Positions 9,594 to 18,249 of a stretch of 64,000 nt of DNA are shown here, piece by piece (within the stretch, counting starts at the first letter, position 1; each line of letters starts with the position of its first letter). The translations under genes were made by a program, and so were the position numbers. The DNA comes from Catonia carolina (taxonomy: Eukaryota > Arthropoda > Insecta > Hemiptera > Achilidae): positions 1 through 64,000 of the forward strand of contig JAQMRL010000042.1 in the NCBI GenBank assembly GCA_035578175.1, given 5' to 3'. The notes beneath the pieces are model-generated. The model searched no databases. It was not told where the DNA came from and saw only the letters and a list, made by a program, of their open reading frames with translations.

Positions 9594-10259
9594 GATTCGA
9601 GCAGTTCGAAAGAAGTCAATTCTGATTCAGCCGAATCTAATGAGAAACGGACGCGCGTTAATAAAATCTATAGGTACCTTAGCGGTGATAAAGACAGTGT
9701 ACGTGGTGCGACTTATATCGCCGTAAATGGCGATTCTAAATTAGGTAGCCACCAAGCGGTAGGGCATTTATCGCCGAGTAGAGTTAAGCGATATATTTGC
9801 AGTATCTGCAAAATGGAATTTAACTTCAAAAATTACCTTACTAATCATTTATTAACGCATACCAATATGCACCCATTCAATTGTGATACGTGCGGGAAAG
9901 GATTTAACCATAAACATGTTCTCGATCGGCATTTAATAATTCATAGCGGTGTTAAACCATTCAAATGCGATATCTGTCAAAAGGCGTTCAATCTCAAATC
10001 TAATCTGAACAAGCACCTTTTAATACATAAAGGTATTAAACCGTGCGAATGCGATTTGTGTCCGAAGAGATTCAGAGATAAAGTCGATCTAGCAAGACAC
10101 ATGTTATCGCACACCGGCATTAAGCCGTACAAATGCGATATCTGTCAAAAAGCGTTCGGCCAGAAATATTCTCTCAACAATCACATGGCGGCATTACATG
10201 GCGTCGCTAAACCGTGTAATTTGTGTGGAAAAAGGAGTTCGGACGGAAATAAAGTCTAA
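9594..10259 (+). CDS. C2H2 zinc-finger protein, terminal exon
   Basis: The acceptor TTTATTTTTCAG precedes the phase-0 start GATTCGAGCAGTTCG, which matches the start of the minus-strand exon at 40638. The exon encodes 221 residues. The first 65 or so are linker; then five complete C2H2 fingers follow (YICSIC, FNCDTC, FKCDIC, CECDLC, YKCDIC) with linkers such as SGVKP and TGIKP, and a sixth half-finger CNLC lacking its histidines before the TAA. Such arrays bind DNA in the nucleus. The upstream exons are probably 3339, 4446 and 5530. It has far fewer fingers than its paralogue. Confidence 0.88.
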   Translation, partial: DSSSSKEVNSDSAESNEKRTRVNKIYRYLSGDKDSVRGATYIAVNGDSKLGSHQAVGHLSPSRVKRYICSICKMEFNFKNYLTNHLLTHTNMHPFNCDTCGKGFNHKHVLDRHLIIHSGVKPFKCDICQKAFNLKSNLNKHLLIHKGIKPCECDLCPKRFRDKVDLARHMLSHTGIKPYKCDICQKAFGQKYSLNNHMAALHGVAKPCNLCGKRSSDGNKV

Positions 10260-10557
10260 ACTAGTCATTTGTCATCGCAGAGTAATGCTATTGCCTTATG
10301 CGTATGGATGTGCTGCGAGGAAGGGAAGAGAAATCTGACAGTGCTGCCAACTTCAACCCTGAGACACTATATTTTACTACCGTCCAATTGAACAGTTAGT
10401 TAACCACATGTTGCCTTTTAACTAATATACTTCGTTGTGACTGACACTGTTTCCTCCACTTAACCCCCAAAATGGCTTCATTGAAACAGGGGGGGTGAAA
10501 TCTAGACGATTTTTTTCACCAGCTGTAACTCGCTAACGAAGCATTTCCAGACATACG
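10260..10557. other. 3' flank of zinc-finger gene, nothing recognised
   Basis: Probably 3' UTR and flank. No AATAAA close to the stop and no coding pattern seen. Confidence 0.4.
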
Positions 10558-10701
10558 TTTATGAACTTTCTTCATAAGTTTCACCCGAAGAACAACTCCT
10601 GAAAGTTTCTCCCGTTTCCTATGTGGTACACTAAATAATGTCGCCGGACGACACGTGGCAAAACCTTGTTTGGAAAATTGGTGGCCCTAAAAAGGGCCGT
10701 T
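10558..10701. repeat. Direct repeat, copy 1 of 2
   Basis: The stretch from GTTTATGAACTTTCTTCATA to the stem-loop GGCCCTAAAAAGGGCC is repeated with about 10% change at 12611-12757. The pair flank about 1.9 kb of unrelated insertions. Confidence 0.75.
10683..10698 (-). promoter_or_regulatory. Histone-type 3' stem-loop
   Basis: Minus strand GGCCCTTTTTAGGGCC followed by ACCA: six-base stem and four-base loop, close to the metazoan histone mRNA consensus GGYYCUUHUHARRRCC. Confidence 0.6.
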
Positions 10702-10714
10702 TGATTGTGTTGGT

Positions 10715-10730
10715 GGCCCTGAAAAGGACC
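10715..10730 (-). promoter_or_regulatory. Histone-type 3' stem-loop
   Basis: Minus strand GGTCCTTTTCAGGGCC followed by ACCA; one T-G wobble in the stem, TTTC-type loop as in histone mRNAs. Confidence 0.65.
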
Positions 10731-11274
10731 GTTGTTGGCGGTCGGAAGCAGCGTGGTAGAAGTGGAGCTCGAAGAGTGACGGCTCGGATACTGGGTACAG
10801 GCCTATCCTTCCCTCAGCGGTAGTTGGGTCCCGACTGCAGCAACAATGGTGGCCTCCAGAGCCCCGCAGTGTCGGGTCGGCATAGCCTGTCTGCCAATAG
10901 CGCGACCGAGGCTGCTCTCTTTGGTTCGGCGAAGGCTGACCAGTGCGGGAATGCAGCGTCCGCCACCGGTAGCGTAGACCTGGGATGGCGCGTCCGGTCT
11001 TTGTCTTCTTCTGTCCGGAGCTCTTCTTCTGGTTCTTCTCCGGTTGAGAGTTGAGTGAAGAATGTGCCTTGCTGGCCAGTCCACTCACTTAAATGCCCCC
11101 TCAGGCGAGTCCACTTCATAGTGGAGGGGAGCCACTGTTGGCTCTGCGTGACGCGCGGTTTAGTGGGACCGTCTGGAGGCGCTTTGTTGGTAAGGGAGCC
11201 TGTGACACAATACCTGTACGGTATTAAAAATCGTGTTTTGTTGGGTGGATACGCAATTAATGTGAAATATCGTA

Positions 11275-11939
11275 CGTCCCGAAGAAAACTGTCGTAAGTC
11301 AAAAAATGTAAATTTTCAGGAGAGCGAAAACAGATTTCACTTTTTCTATCTGTGAATTTTAATAAAAATGTAGAATTTAATGCGTTTTCCTTTCTGCATT
11401 TCCAAAAGTATGGACTATTCTGGCCCACAATGTTTTTACAAATAATTTTTAAACAACAATATAAAATAAATGAAAATTACTTGATGTTGTTTTACAAGAA
11501 TGGGGTAGTCAGAACAAAATGCATCACTATTTAAAAAATATATATTAATAAATATTAACATATTTTTCGAAGAATAGCAATTCAAAATAATACTTTGTTC
11601 CCCGTCAGTCATTTCTCAAACAACCACAACATTCCTAACAAAAACAGTACTAAGCGTAAATAATTCTCATTTCTAGTAAGACTAAACGGAAGCATCTATA
11701 ACAGTTTCCAGACAAAAAACGAGTCAATTTGAAATAATACACTTTTTGCTGACAATAAGTGAAATCTTTAAACAATTAGTTTGGAAGAAAAAATATGTAC
11801 TTAAGTGCTGTCTGGTGGTAAATTTAATAAATCACTTTCATATTCTTTTCACGGGAGATACAACTCAATATTTCACTACATTATTATGCAATAAAACGAT
11901 TTTTCATTTTTTTGACTTATGACAGTTTTCTTCGGGACG
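11275..11939. mobile_element. Non-autonomous DNA transposon, 35-bp inverted termini
   Basis: CGTCCCGAAGAAAACTGTCG at the left is matched inverted by GACAGTTTTCTTCGGGACG at the right, extending about 35 bp each. The 665-bp interior is A+T-rich with no coding signal. TA precedes the left end, but the right flank reads AT, so the target duplication is not confirmed. Confidence 0.75.
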
Positions 11940-11967
11940 ATGAAAATATCTTATCTTCGGTGATGAG

Positions 11968-12180
11968 TTTATGAACTTCATCATCATCATCATCATCCGT
12001 CATGGTTTAGGCTATTGAGCCTGTTCCGGTTTCCACCTCTTCCTCGGTCGACCCACATCCCTTCTACCATCTGGTTTGGACATCCAGGCTTGAAGTGGCA
12101 TTCGGAGCAGGTGATCTGTCCATCTTTTTCTATATTGCTTGATCACATCTACAAGTGGCTGTACATTGTATTCATCTCGT
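11968..12180 (-). pseudogene. LINE 3' end with (GAT)n tail
   Basis: The minus strand ends ...KPDGRRDVGRPRKRW...* at about 12016, a C-terminus typical of insect LINE reverse transcriptase ORFs, followed by a short 3' UTR and a (GAT)n tail (11974-11993). Strongly 5'-truncated. Confidence 0.7.
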
Positions 12181-12610
12181 ATCACATCGTTTCTTGCCAG
12201 TGATTTGAAATGTCCTCCGGCCGGGTTACGGGCCCTGCGCGAAGTAAGTCCAGTAGTGGGGCCGCCACTTCAGAGCCTCTGAACATGCTCTGGGTTTCAT
12301 TCGGAGACCCAACTCCTAGGTACCTCTGCCTTCTCCGCTGGTAAGAATGATTAAAGTATTCTTCCACCCTCAAAGCCATTCACCGGGTTTGCAATTTTAC
12401 TTTCAGGGATTTCTTCCCTCAGCCTTTGATAAATCAATACCACATCCACAAGGCAGTAGCATTTCTTAGAGTACTTCTTTGGCTCCTACCCCTCGACCTG
12501 TCCGGCTTGGGAGGCCCTGCCAGTAGTTACACTACCGCCGGCATAGCTCTCGGGGTCAAAGGAGCACACAAGCCCCTCCACCTACGTCAAGGTCTTGTAC
12601 TCACTAGGAG
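12181..12610. other. GC-rich repeat-like DNA, unrecognised
   Basis: Text such as TCCGGCTTGGGAGGCCCTGC suggests an old element, but no coding domain or terminus was found. Confidence 0.35.
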
Positions 12611-12757
12611 GGGTGTTTATGAACTTTCTTCATAAATTTCACCCGAGGAACAACTCCTGAAAGTTTCTTCCATTTCTATGTGGTACACTAAATACCGTCG
12701 CTGGCGACACGTGGCGAAACCTTCTTTGGAAAATTGATGGCCCTGAAAAGGGCCGTT
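12611..12757. repeat. Direct repeat, copy 2 of 2
   Basis: Diverged copy of 10558-10701, ending in the histone-type stem-loop at 12739-12754. Confidence 0.75.
12739..12754 (-). promoter_or_regulatory. Histone-type 3' stem-loop
   Basis: Minus strand GGCCCTTTTCAGGGCC followed by ATCA, a perfect six-base stem with the canonical TTTC loop. Confidence 0.7.
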
Positions 12758-13081
12758 CTGTTAGGGATCACGAATTATCCCATCTGCTCCTAGCCATGTC
12801 TAACGGGTAATGGATAATCGCACAGTGAACGCTGGTCGCAGGTACTAATTCACGGTGGAGAACGCGCGTAACGGGAGCATATAACTACGCGCTTAACTTT
12901 CATTCAGTTGTCGGTATTCAACATGAGTTCCAGTTGCAGCACAGATGATTAATTATTTCTTATGAAAAACATTTCCACGAAATTATTATCGTTTAAAGAC
13001 GGTACCGTTAGTGGCATTAATAAGAACAGAAAATCATATATGAAAACAAATTAGTCACTTCATTAGTCACGTCTGACAAAT
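12758..13081. other. Promoter-like unique DNA
   Basis: GCACAGTGAACGCTGGTCGC at about 12820 is shared with the minus strand near 53150 and, loosely, with 51437. No gene recognised. Confidence 0.3.
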
Positions 13082-13083
13082 TA

Positions 13084-14231
13084 CGAGGCGTATTTTTAAA
13101 GTAAGTACCGTTTGAAAATAAAAAAAAAATAAAAGGAAATTTGCAAAAACTAATTTTATTTTCGGAATCTACATACTTTTATCTATTTTTCTACATAGTT
13201 TCCAAGTTTTTGTAAACCCTTATCATATCGCACAACTAAATTTTGGAAACCTTCTTCATAAAAACTTGCCGCCTGCTGTGATAACCAAGAATTCACGGCC
13301 GTTTTCAATTCGTCGTCATCGTCATAACGGCTGCCGCCCAAGTGATGTTTCAGATGACGGAAGAGATGAAAGTTGCTCGGCGCAAGGTCAGGGTTGTAGG
13401 GTGGGTGGTCCAAAACTTCCCAGCCAAAAGAGTCCAATGCAGCTCGGGTCTGAGCGGCAGTGTGAGGGCTTGCATTATCGTCCAGAAACAAAATTCCTTT
13501 TGTGAGCATGCCACGTCTCTTGTTTTGAATTGCTCTGCGCAGCTTCCTCAGGATTTGGCAGTAGGCTTCTGCATTTATTGTCGTTCCTCGTTCCATAAAG
13601 TCGACCAGCAAAACACCATGCCTATCCCAAAACACGGACGCCATGATCTTGCGCTGTGACAAAGTCTGTTAGGCTTTGACCTTTACGGGAGAGTGCGTGT
13701 GTCTCCATTCCATGCTTTGTTGTTTCGATTCGGGAGTGAAATGCGAAATCCACGTTTCGTCTCCAGTTACGATCCGACTCAGGATGTCGTCACCATTTTC
13801 GTCATAACGTGTCAGAAAGTTCAAGGAACTCTCGAGTCTTTTGTGTTTGTGCTCCTCCGTCAGGAGTTTAGGGACCCAACGCGAGCACAGTTTCTTAAAG
13901 TTTAATTTTTCATTAACAATTTTGTAAATCACAGACCTCGAAACGTCGGGAAATTCGTCATCTGAAACATCACTTGGGCGGCAACCGTTATGACGATGAC
14001 GACGATTTGAAAACGGCCGTGAATTCTTGGTTATCACAGCAGGCGGCAAGTTTTTATGAAGAAGGTTTCCAAAATTTAGTTGTGCGATATGATAAGTGTT
14101 TACAAAAACTTGGAAACTATGTAGAAAAATAGATAAAAGTATGTAGATTCCGAAAATAAAATTAGTTTTTGCAAATTTCCTTTTATTTTTTTTTAATTTT
14201 CAAACGGTACTTACTTTAAAAATACGCCTCG
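13084..14231 (-). mobile_element. Mariner with two 3' ends (palindromic)
   Basis: Flanked by TA (13082-13083, 14232-14233). The left 275 bp (to about 13359) is the 3' end of a mariner, including the C-terminal codons. The right 270 bp (from about 13960) is the reverse complement of the same segment. The normal 5' end and the helix-turn-helix codons are missing. Both ends start CGAGGCGTATTTTTAAAGTA, so the ends remain a matching transposon pair. Confidence 0.92.
13183..13970 (-). pseudogene. Mariner transposase, N-terminus replaced
   Basis: The minus strand encodes the catalytic half of a D,D34D transposase: GDETWISH (first Asp), FLDDNASPHTA (second), PPYNPDLAPSNFHLF (third position is Asn instead of Asp), ending LGNYVEK. 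An in-frame TAA (about 13669-13671) interrupts it before SQRKIMASVFWDR. Upstream of DVSRSVIYK the sequence runs straight into the inverted 3' end, so the DNA-binding domain is lost. Confidence 0.88.
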
Positions 14232-14493
14232 TATTAATAACAATAGTGAAAACAAAGCGTAGTGATGGTGCGTGAGTCGGACATTACAGTAGCAATTGTA
14301 AACTTTTATGAGTGTACCATCGTTGCATGGCGAGGGGTGAAGAGTGGAGAGTAGATAAACACCGAAGCTGCTTTTGCTAAATCAAATTGTCCAAGGTATA
14401 AATTTTTACATATACGAGGGCGGTCCAGAAAGTCTGTCACGTTTTGATATAAAAAAAAAGCTAAGTACAAGAAAAATTTTTTATTATATACAT

Positions 14494-14890
14494 CTGCCCA
14501 TAACAGACAGGTGGAGTGTCAAATTATTTACACTCAATCTGTTCGTTGCAGGGCTAAAATAAATAGTTCTGTTTCTTATCACATGGTCAGCCAATTAAAT
14601 GACTGAATCATTTAAGAACAGAAGAGGTAGAGGTGTAAAAGACACCAATCAGAGTTATCTCCTCTGAAAGTAATGAATTTCATTGTACAGCCAGACCCTG
14701 TGGTGAATGAAGTGAAGGTGTCTTTTACAGAGTGGAAAATATGTGCTTTTCAGAGGGCCCGGCATGCTGATAAGCGTACTTTTCTATTCAGTGAGGAAGG
14801 CAATGGTAAACCATCTCACTCCTCATTTTACTTAGTAAAACCTCTAGAGGTTCAAACCAGCCTTTCGGCTGTTGACCTAAACAACAACAC
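14494..14890 (+). mobile_element. SINE-like family 3 inside mariner
   Basis: 397 bp with the 11-bp duplication ATTATATACAT (14483-14493, 14891-14901). Starts GCCCATAACAGACA minus the first base or so and ends AACAACAACAC. Confidence 0.88.
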
Positions 14891-14924
14891 ATTATATACA
14901 TTTGAAAGTGCAACTAAAATGCTA

Positions 14925-15438
14925 TTTTTCTACATAATCACCAAACAAATTAAGACACTTATCATAGCGGTGAACTAATTTTGAAATGCCGGCGTCATAA
15001 AAGTCTACCACCAGTGATTTTAACCAGTTAGTCACACCCTACTGCAGCTCCGCCTCGTCGTCAAAGCGCTGTGTCGCAAGCCATGTCTTCATTGTCGGGA
15101 ACAAGTGATAATCGCTGGGCGCAAGGTCCGGACTGTATGGCGGATGTAGGAAAACCTCCCATTTGAAAGCATCCAGGACTTCTCGTGTTCGATTGGCCGT
15201 TCACTTCGTTCTTCCTCGTGAACTTTCGGCCATTTATGAACTGAATGCACAAACGCCGTACTCCACTTTCAGTGTAAACATCGTTCCCATAAACTTCACA
15301 GATTTGGTGGTAAATCTCAAATGGTTTATTGTTTTTAGCCAACAAAAACCGTATTACCGACCGTACTTCACAACTGGCGGGATTTTGAATTGCGGCACAC
15401 ATTTTAAATTGTTGTTGAAAAACAACGAAGAGCGACAC
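14925..15438 (-). pseudogene. Mariner transposase, internally deleted
   Basis: The minus strand begins near 15402 (MCAAIQNPASCEVRSVIRFL), giving the N-terminal helix-turn-helix (YGNDVYTESGVRR), then after a deletion jumps to the C-terminal part ending in an RYDKC-like block and GDYVEK at about 14927. All three catalytic Asp regions are missing or out of frame. Confidence 0.8.
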
Positions 15439-15569
15439 AGACCTCTAGCTAGCACGGCTGGATAGCCACTAAACAGAGAAACGCCGCGGCACCAAAATGG
15501 CCGCGACAGCTCCGCCCCTAGCGGCTACGACGCAAAACGTGACAGACTTTCTGGACTGCCCTCGGATAA

Positions 15570-15752
15570 TTTTTTTTTTTTTTTTTTTTTGTTTAACGTC
15601 CGACTGTTTTGCAAATTGCTGCTAATGCAGACGGTGAAGGATGAAATGAATTTTTTGTAACGTATGAAAAAATGCCATGCCCGAGTGGGATTCGAACCCA
15701 AGACCGCGCGATGAGAGGCGAGCACGTTACCAACATCGCCAACGCGGCCGGC
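15570..15752 (-). mobile_element. SINE family 2 subtype A
   Basis: Poly-T on the plus strand, then GTTTAACGTCCGACTGTTTT, and B box GGTTCGAATCC on the minus strand. Target duplication GCCCTCGNATAA (15558-15569, 15753-15764) with one mismatch. The tRNA-like head CCGCGTTGGCGATGTTGGTA marks a tRNA-derived SINE. Confidence 0.88.
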
Positions 15753-15764
15753 GCCCTCGTATAA

Positions 15765-16263
15765 AACTATGACACTAAGGTCTAAATTACGTTTTGGAAT
15801 CTGGGTAAAAAAATAATTTACACACAAACAATAAGTATTTATTACAAACTAAAAATTACGATAATAATTAAAGTGTCTTAAAACTACGAGTAAATTACAA
15901 TTAAATTTGTGTGTTATTTATGTATATTTGCCATAAAAAAAAATACATATCACCCAAAAAATGCATGACCTATATACTTTTTTTTCATGAATAGCAATCA
16001 ATGAAAAAGAGGCATATAGTTAATGAAATTTTTGGTAAAAACTATATTTTTCTTCATTTTTTATGGCTAACTGTAATCTTATCAACTCATGATTATCAAA
16101 TACATTGGTAAGTAGAGAAATTTCAATAAAAAGAGAGAATAATAAATGGATTTTCATGTTCAAGCATTTTGTTTGGTTATAAATATTTTTGTTAATTGTT
16201 GATAGTTATTTATTGCTTAAACAACCCGTATCTATCATGCTATTGCATCGATTTACTATTGTA
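15765..16263. other. A+T-rich DNA, nothing recognised
   Basis: No coding pattern, repeat terminus or RNA gene seen. Confidence 0.4.
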
Positions 16264-16267
16264 AATA

Positions 16268-17197
16268 GTAAAATCTGGTGTGAAACACTCACACAACTTT
16301 CTCTTGCCAATGCAGATAATTAATAATAATACTAACATTATTAATAAAATATTAGAAATAAACATAAACTAACCTCAAAAACATAAACTTATTTTAATCA
16401 TGAGTGAATGACGCAAAATGATAATCGAAATCAATTTGGCTTTAAAAAAAAGAAGACAATCACACTTTCACGCTAAACTAGGCTCTGTAGAGAAAAATTC
16501 TCTAAATGAAAGTTGTAGATCTGTTAATTTTCTATAAATTTTATTATAAACACTTTTGTCGTAAAGTGCATACTAAGGCCGAAATGTTAAAAAAATCGAT
16601 TTTTCACACGTTTTCGTGAGAAAAAACAGAAAATCGCTAATTACCGCTAAACTAAGCGTTATAAAAAAAAATGCTTGAAATAAAAGTTGTAGGTTTTCAA
16701 ATTCTCTACAATTTTTATTATATACATTTTTGCTCTAAAATTAATATTAAAGCCGTAATCTTAAAAAAAACACTTTTTTATATAAAAACATCCTCACCAA
16801 GAATTTCAGCAAACATGGCGCCTACCCTATCTTTTAGAGAATAAAAAATTGAGTAAATGAGGCGATTTTTTAAAAAAATCGTAGGACCAGTTTTTGAGAA
16901 AATCGCAAAAAAGTGAAAAATTATACGAATAAACTACTACTTCCGGTTGACCGATTTTGATGAAAATGTTCGTGTCGGGTCCGGTAGTGGTATGTAACTT
17001 AAGTTTCAAGTTCGTACAATGTTCCGTTCTTGAGATATTTTGTATACGCACACACACACACAGACCAATCGCTAAAAACATGGTTTTGGGTTCAGGGGGT
17101 CTGAAAACGTATAAATCCGGTGAAAACTCGATTTCAAAAAATCGACATGAAAACAATACGTTCCTTCTTATATATTCATATAGGCAAGAGAAAGTAA
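16268..17197 (-). mobile_element. CA-core repeat, minus copy
   Basis: Complete 930-bp copy from AAATCTGGTGTGAAACACTC to AGGCAAGAGAAAGTAAA. The end hairpin GTGTGAAACACTCACAC (6-bp stem) is well preserved; the microsatellite is short here ((CA)8). Confidence 0.8.
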
Positions 17198-17239
17198 AAA
17201 TTTAAAATAAAAAGAGCGGCAATAAATTTTCTGTTTTAA

Positions 17240-17291
17240 GGGGATGAATATAGTCTTGTTATTTCCAGTGAATCGGAGAAAAATTGAACAT
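17240..17291 (+). repeat. Lone diverged satellite monomer piece
   Basis: GGATGAATATAGTCTTGTTATTTCC and AGTGAATCGGAGAAAAATTGAA parallel the satellite text GGACATGGACTATAGTCTTGC...AGTAAATGGGTGAAATATTGAA. It sits 1 kb before the array, between two CA-core repeats. Confidence 0.55.
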
Positions 17292-17297
17292 CATATT

Positions 17298-17697
17298 TTT
17301 ACTTTCTCTTGCCTATATGAATACATAAAAAAGAAAGTGTTGTTTTCATGTCGATTTTTCACCGGATCTACACGTTTTTCACTTTTTTGCGATTTTCTCA
17401 AAAACTGGTCATACGATTTTTTTTTAAAATCACCTCATTTACTACATTTTTTATGCTCTACAAGATAGGGTAGGCGCCATTATTGCTGAAATTCTTGGTA
17501 AGGTTGTTTTCACGTAAAAAAGTTATTATTTTAAGATTGCAACGTTAATATGCATTTTAGCGCGAAATAGTATGTGGCAAAAGTTGTTGAGAATTTAAAA
17601 ACCTACAACTTTTATTTCAAACATTTTTTTTTTATTATTTAACGTCGCATCAACTGCAACGGTCTTTAGCGACGACGTTGGGGTGTAACTTTATGCG

Positions 17698-17744
<47 letters not shown>

Positions 17745-18249
17745 CTTGGTTTAACGTCCGACTGTTTTGCAAATTGCTGCTAATGCAGACGGTGAAGGAT
17801 GAAATGAATTTTTGTAACGTATGAAAAAATGCCATGCCCGAGTGGGATTCGAACCCAAGACCGCGTGATGAGAGGCGAGCACGTTACCAACATCGCCAAC
17901 GCGGCCGATGAAATGCAATGTAGGATGAAATGATTTTCTTTTTCTAACATATGATAATATGCCATGCCTGCATGGCATTTTTTTTTTGAATAACGCTTAG
18001 TTTAGCGGTAATTAGCGATTTTTGGTTTTTTCTCCCGAAAACACGTGAAAAATCAATTTTTTTAAGATTTCGGCCTTATTATGCATTTACGACAAAAGTA
18101 TATAAAATCAAATTTATAGGAAATTAAACGATCTAAAATTTTTAATTAGAGTATTTTTTCTACAGAGCCTAGTTTAGCGTGAAAGAGTGATTTTCCGTAT
18201 TTTAGAGCCAAACTGAGTTAGATTTTCATTTTGCGTCTTTTACTAATGG
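17298..18249 (+). mobile_element. CA-core repeat interrupted by nested SINEs
   Basis: The left part (17298-17627) lacks the microsatellite; the right part (17976-18249) ends in ATTTTGCGTCTTTTACTAATG, where the satellite array begins. SINEs occupy 17628-17975. Confidence 0.75.
17628..17975 (-). mobile_element. SINE family 2 subtype B hit by subtype A
   Basis: The subtype-B tail (TTATTTAACGTCGCATCAAC on the plus strand) starts at about 17631. Subtype A is inserted at about 17703-17907 with near-identical flanks ATGCGATGTA and ATGCAATGTA. The B body resumes and ends near 17975. Confidence 0.8.

Larger units (their letters stand above)
10639..11207 (-). repeat. GC-rich block, LTR-like, with histone-type stem-loops
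   Basis: The minus strand opens TGTCACAGGC at 11207 and runs to CCGGCGACA at 10639, resembling the ends of the solo-LTR-like elements at 26542 and 40717, but no target duplication is seen. On the minus strand GGCATTTAAGTGAG (about 11094) could serve as a promoter. Two histone-type stem-loops lie near its 3' end. Open frames of up to about 200 codons overlap here on both strands, but none resembles a known protein. Confidence 0.45.
14415..15564 (-). mobile_element. Deleted mariner carrying a SINE
   Basis: Termini CGAGGGCGGTCCAGAAAGTC (left) and its inverse at 15530-15564; TA precedes the left end. A SINE 3 lies inside (14494-14890), and another SINE landed on the right boundary, separating the second TA. 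Confidence 0.88.

Noticed and set aside
10687..11428. Long overlapping frames of 80-204 codons on both strands
   Set aside because: GC-rich DNA has few stops; frames overlap on opposite strands, show no domain and run into a MITE.
14673..14978. A conserved 70-100 codon frame (MNFIVQPDPVVNEVKVSF) in several SINE 3 copies
   Set aside because: Open in three of six copies only and lost by small indels elsewhere; no domain recognised. More likely a by-product of recent copies, though a protein origin for the repeat is not excluded.
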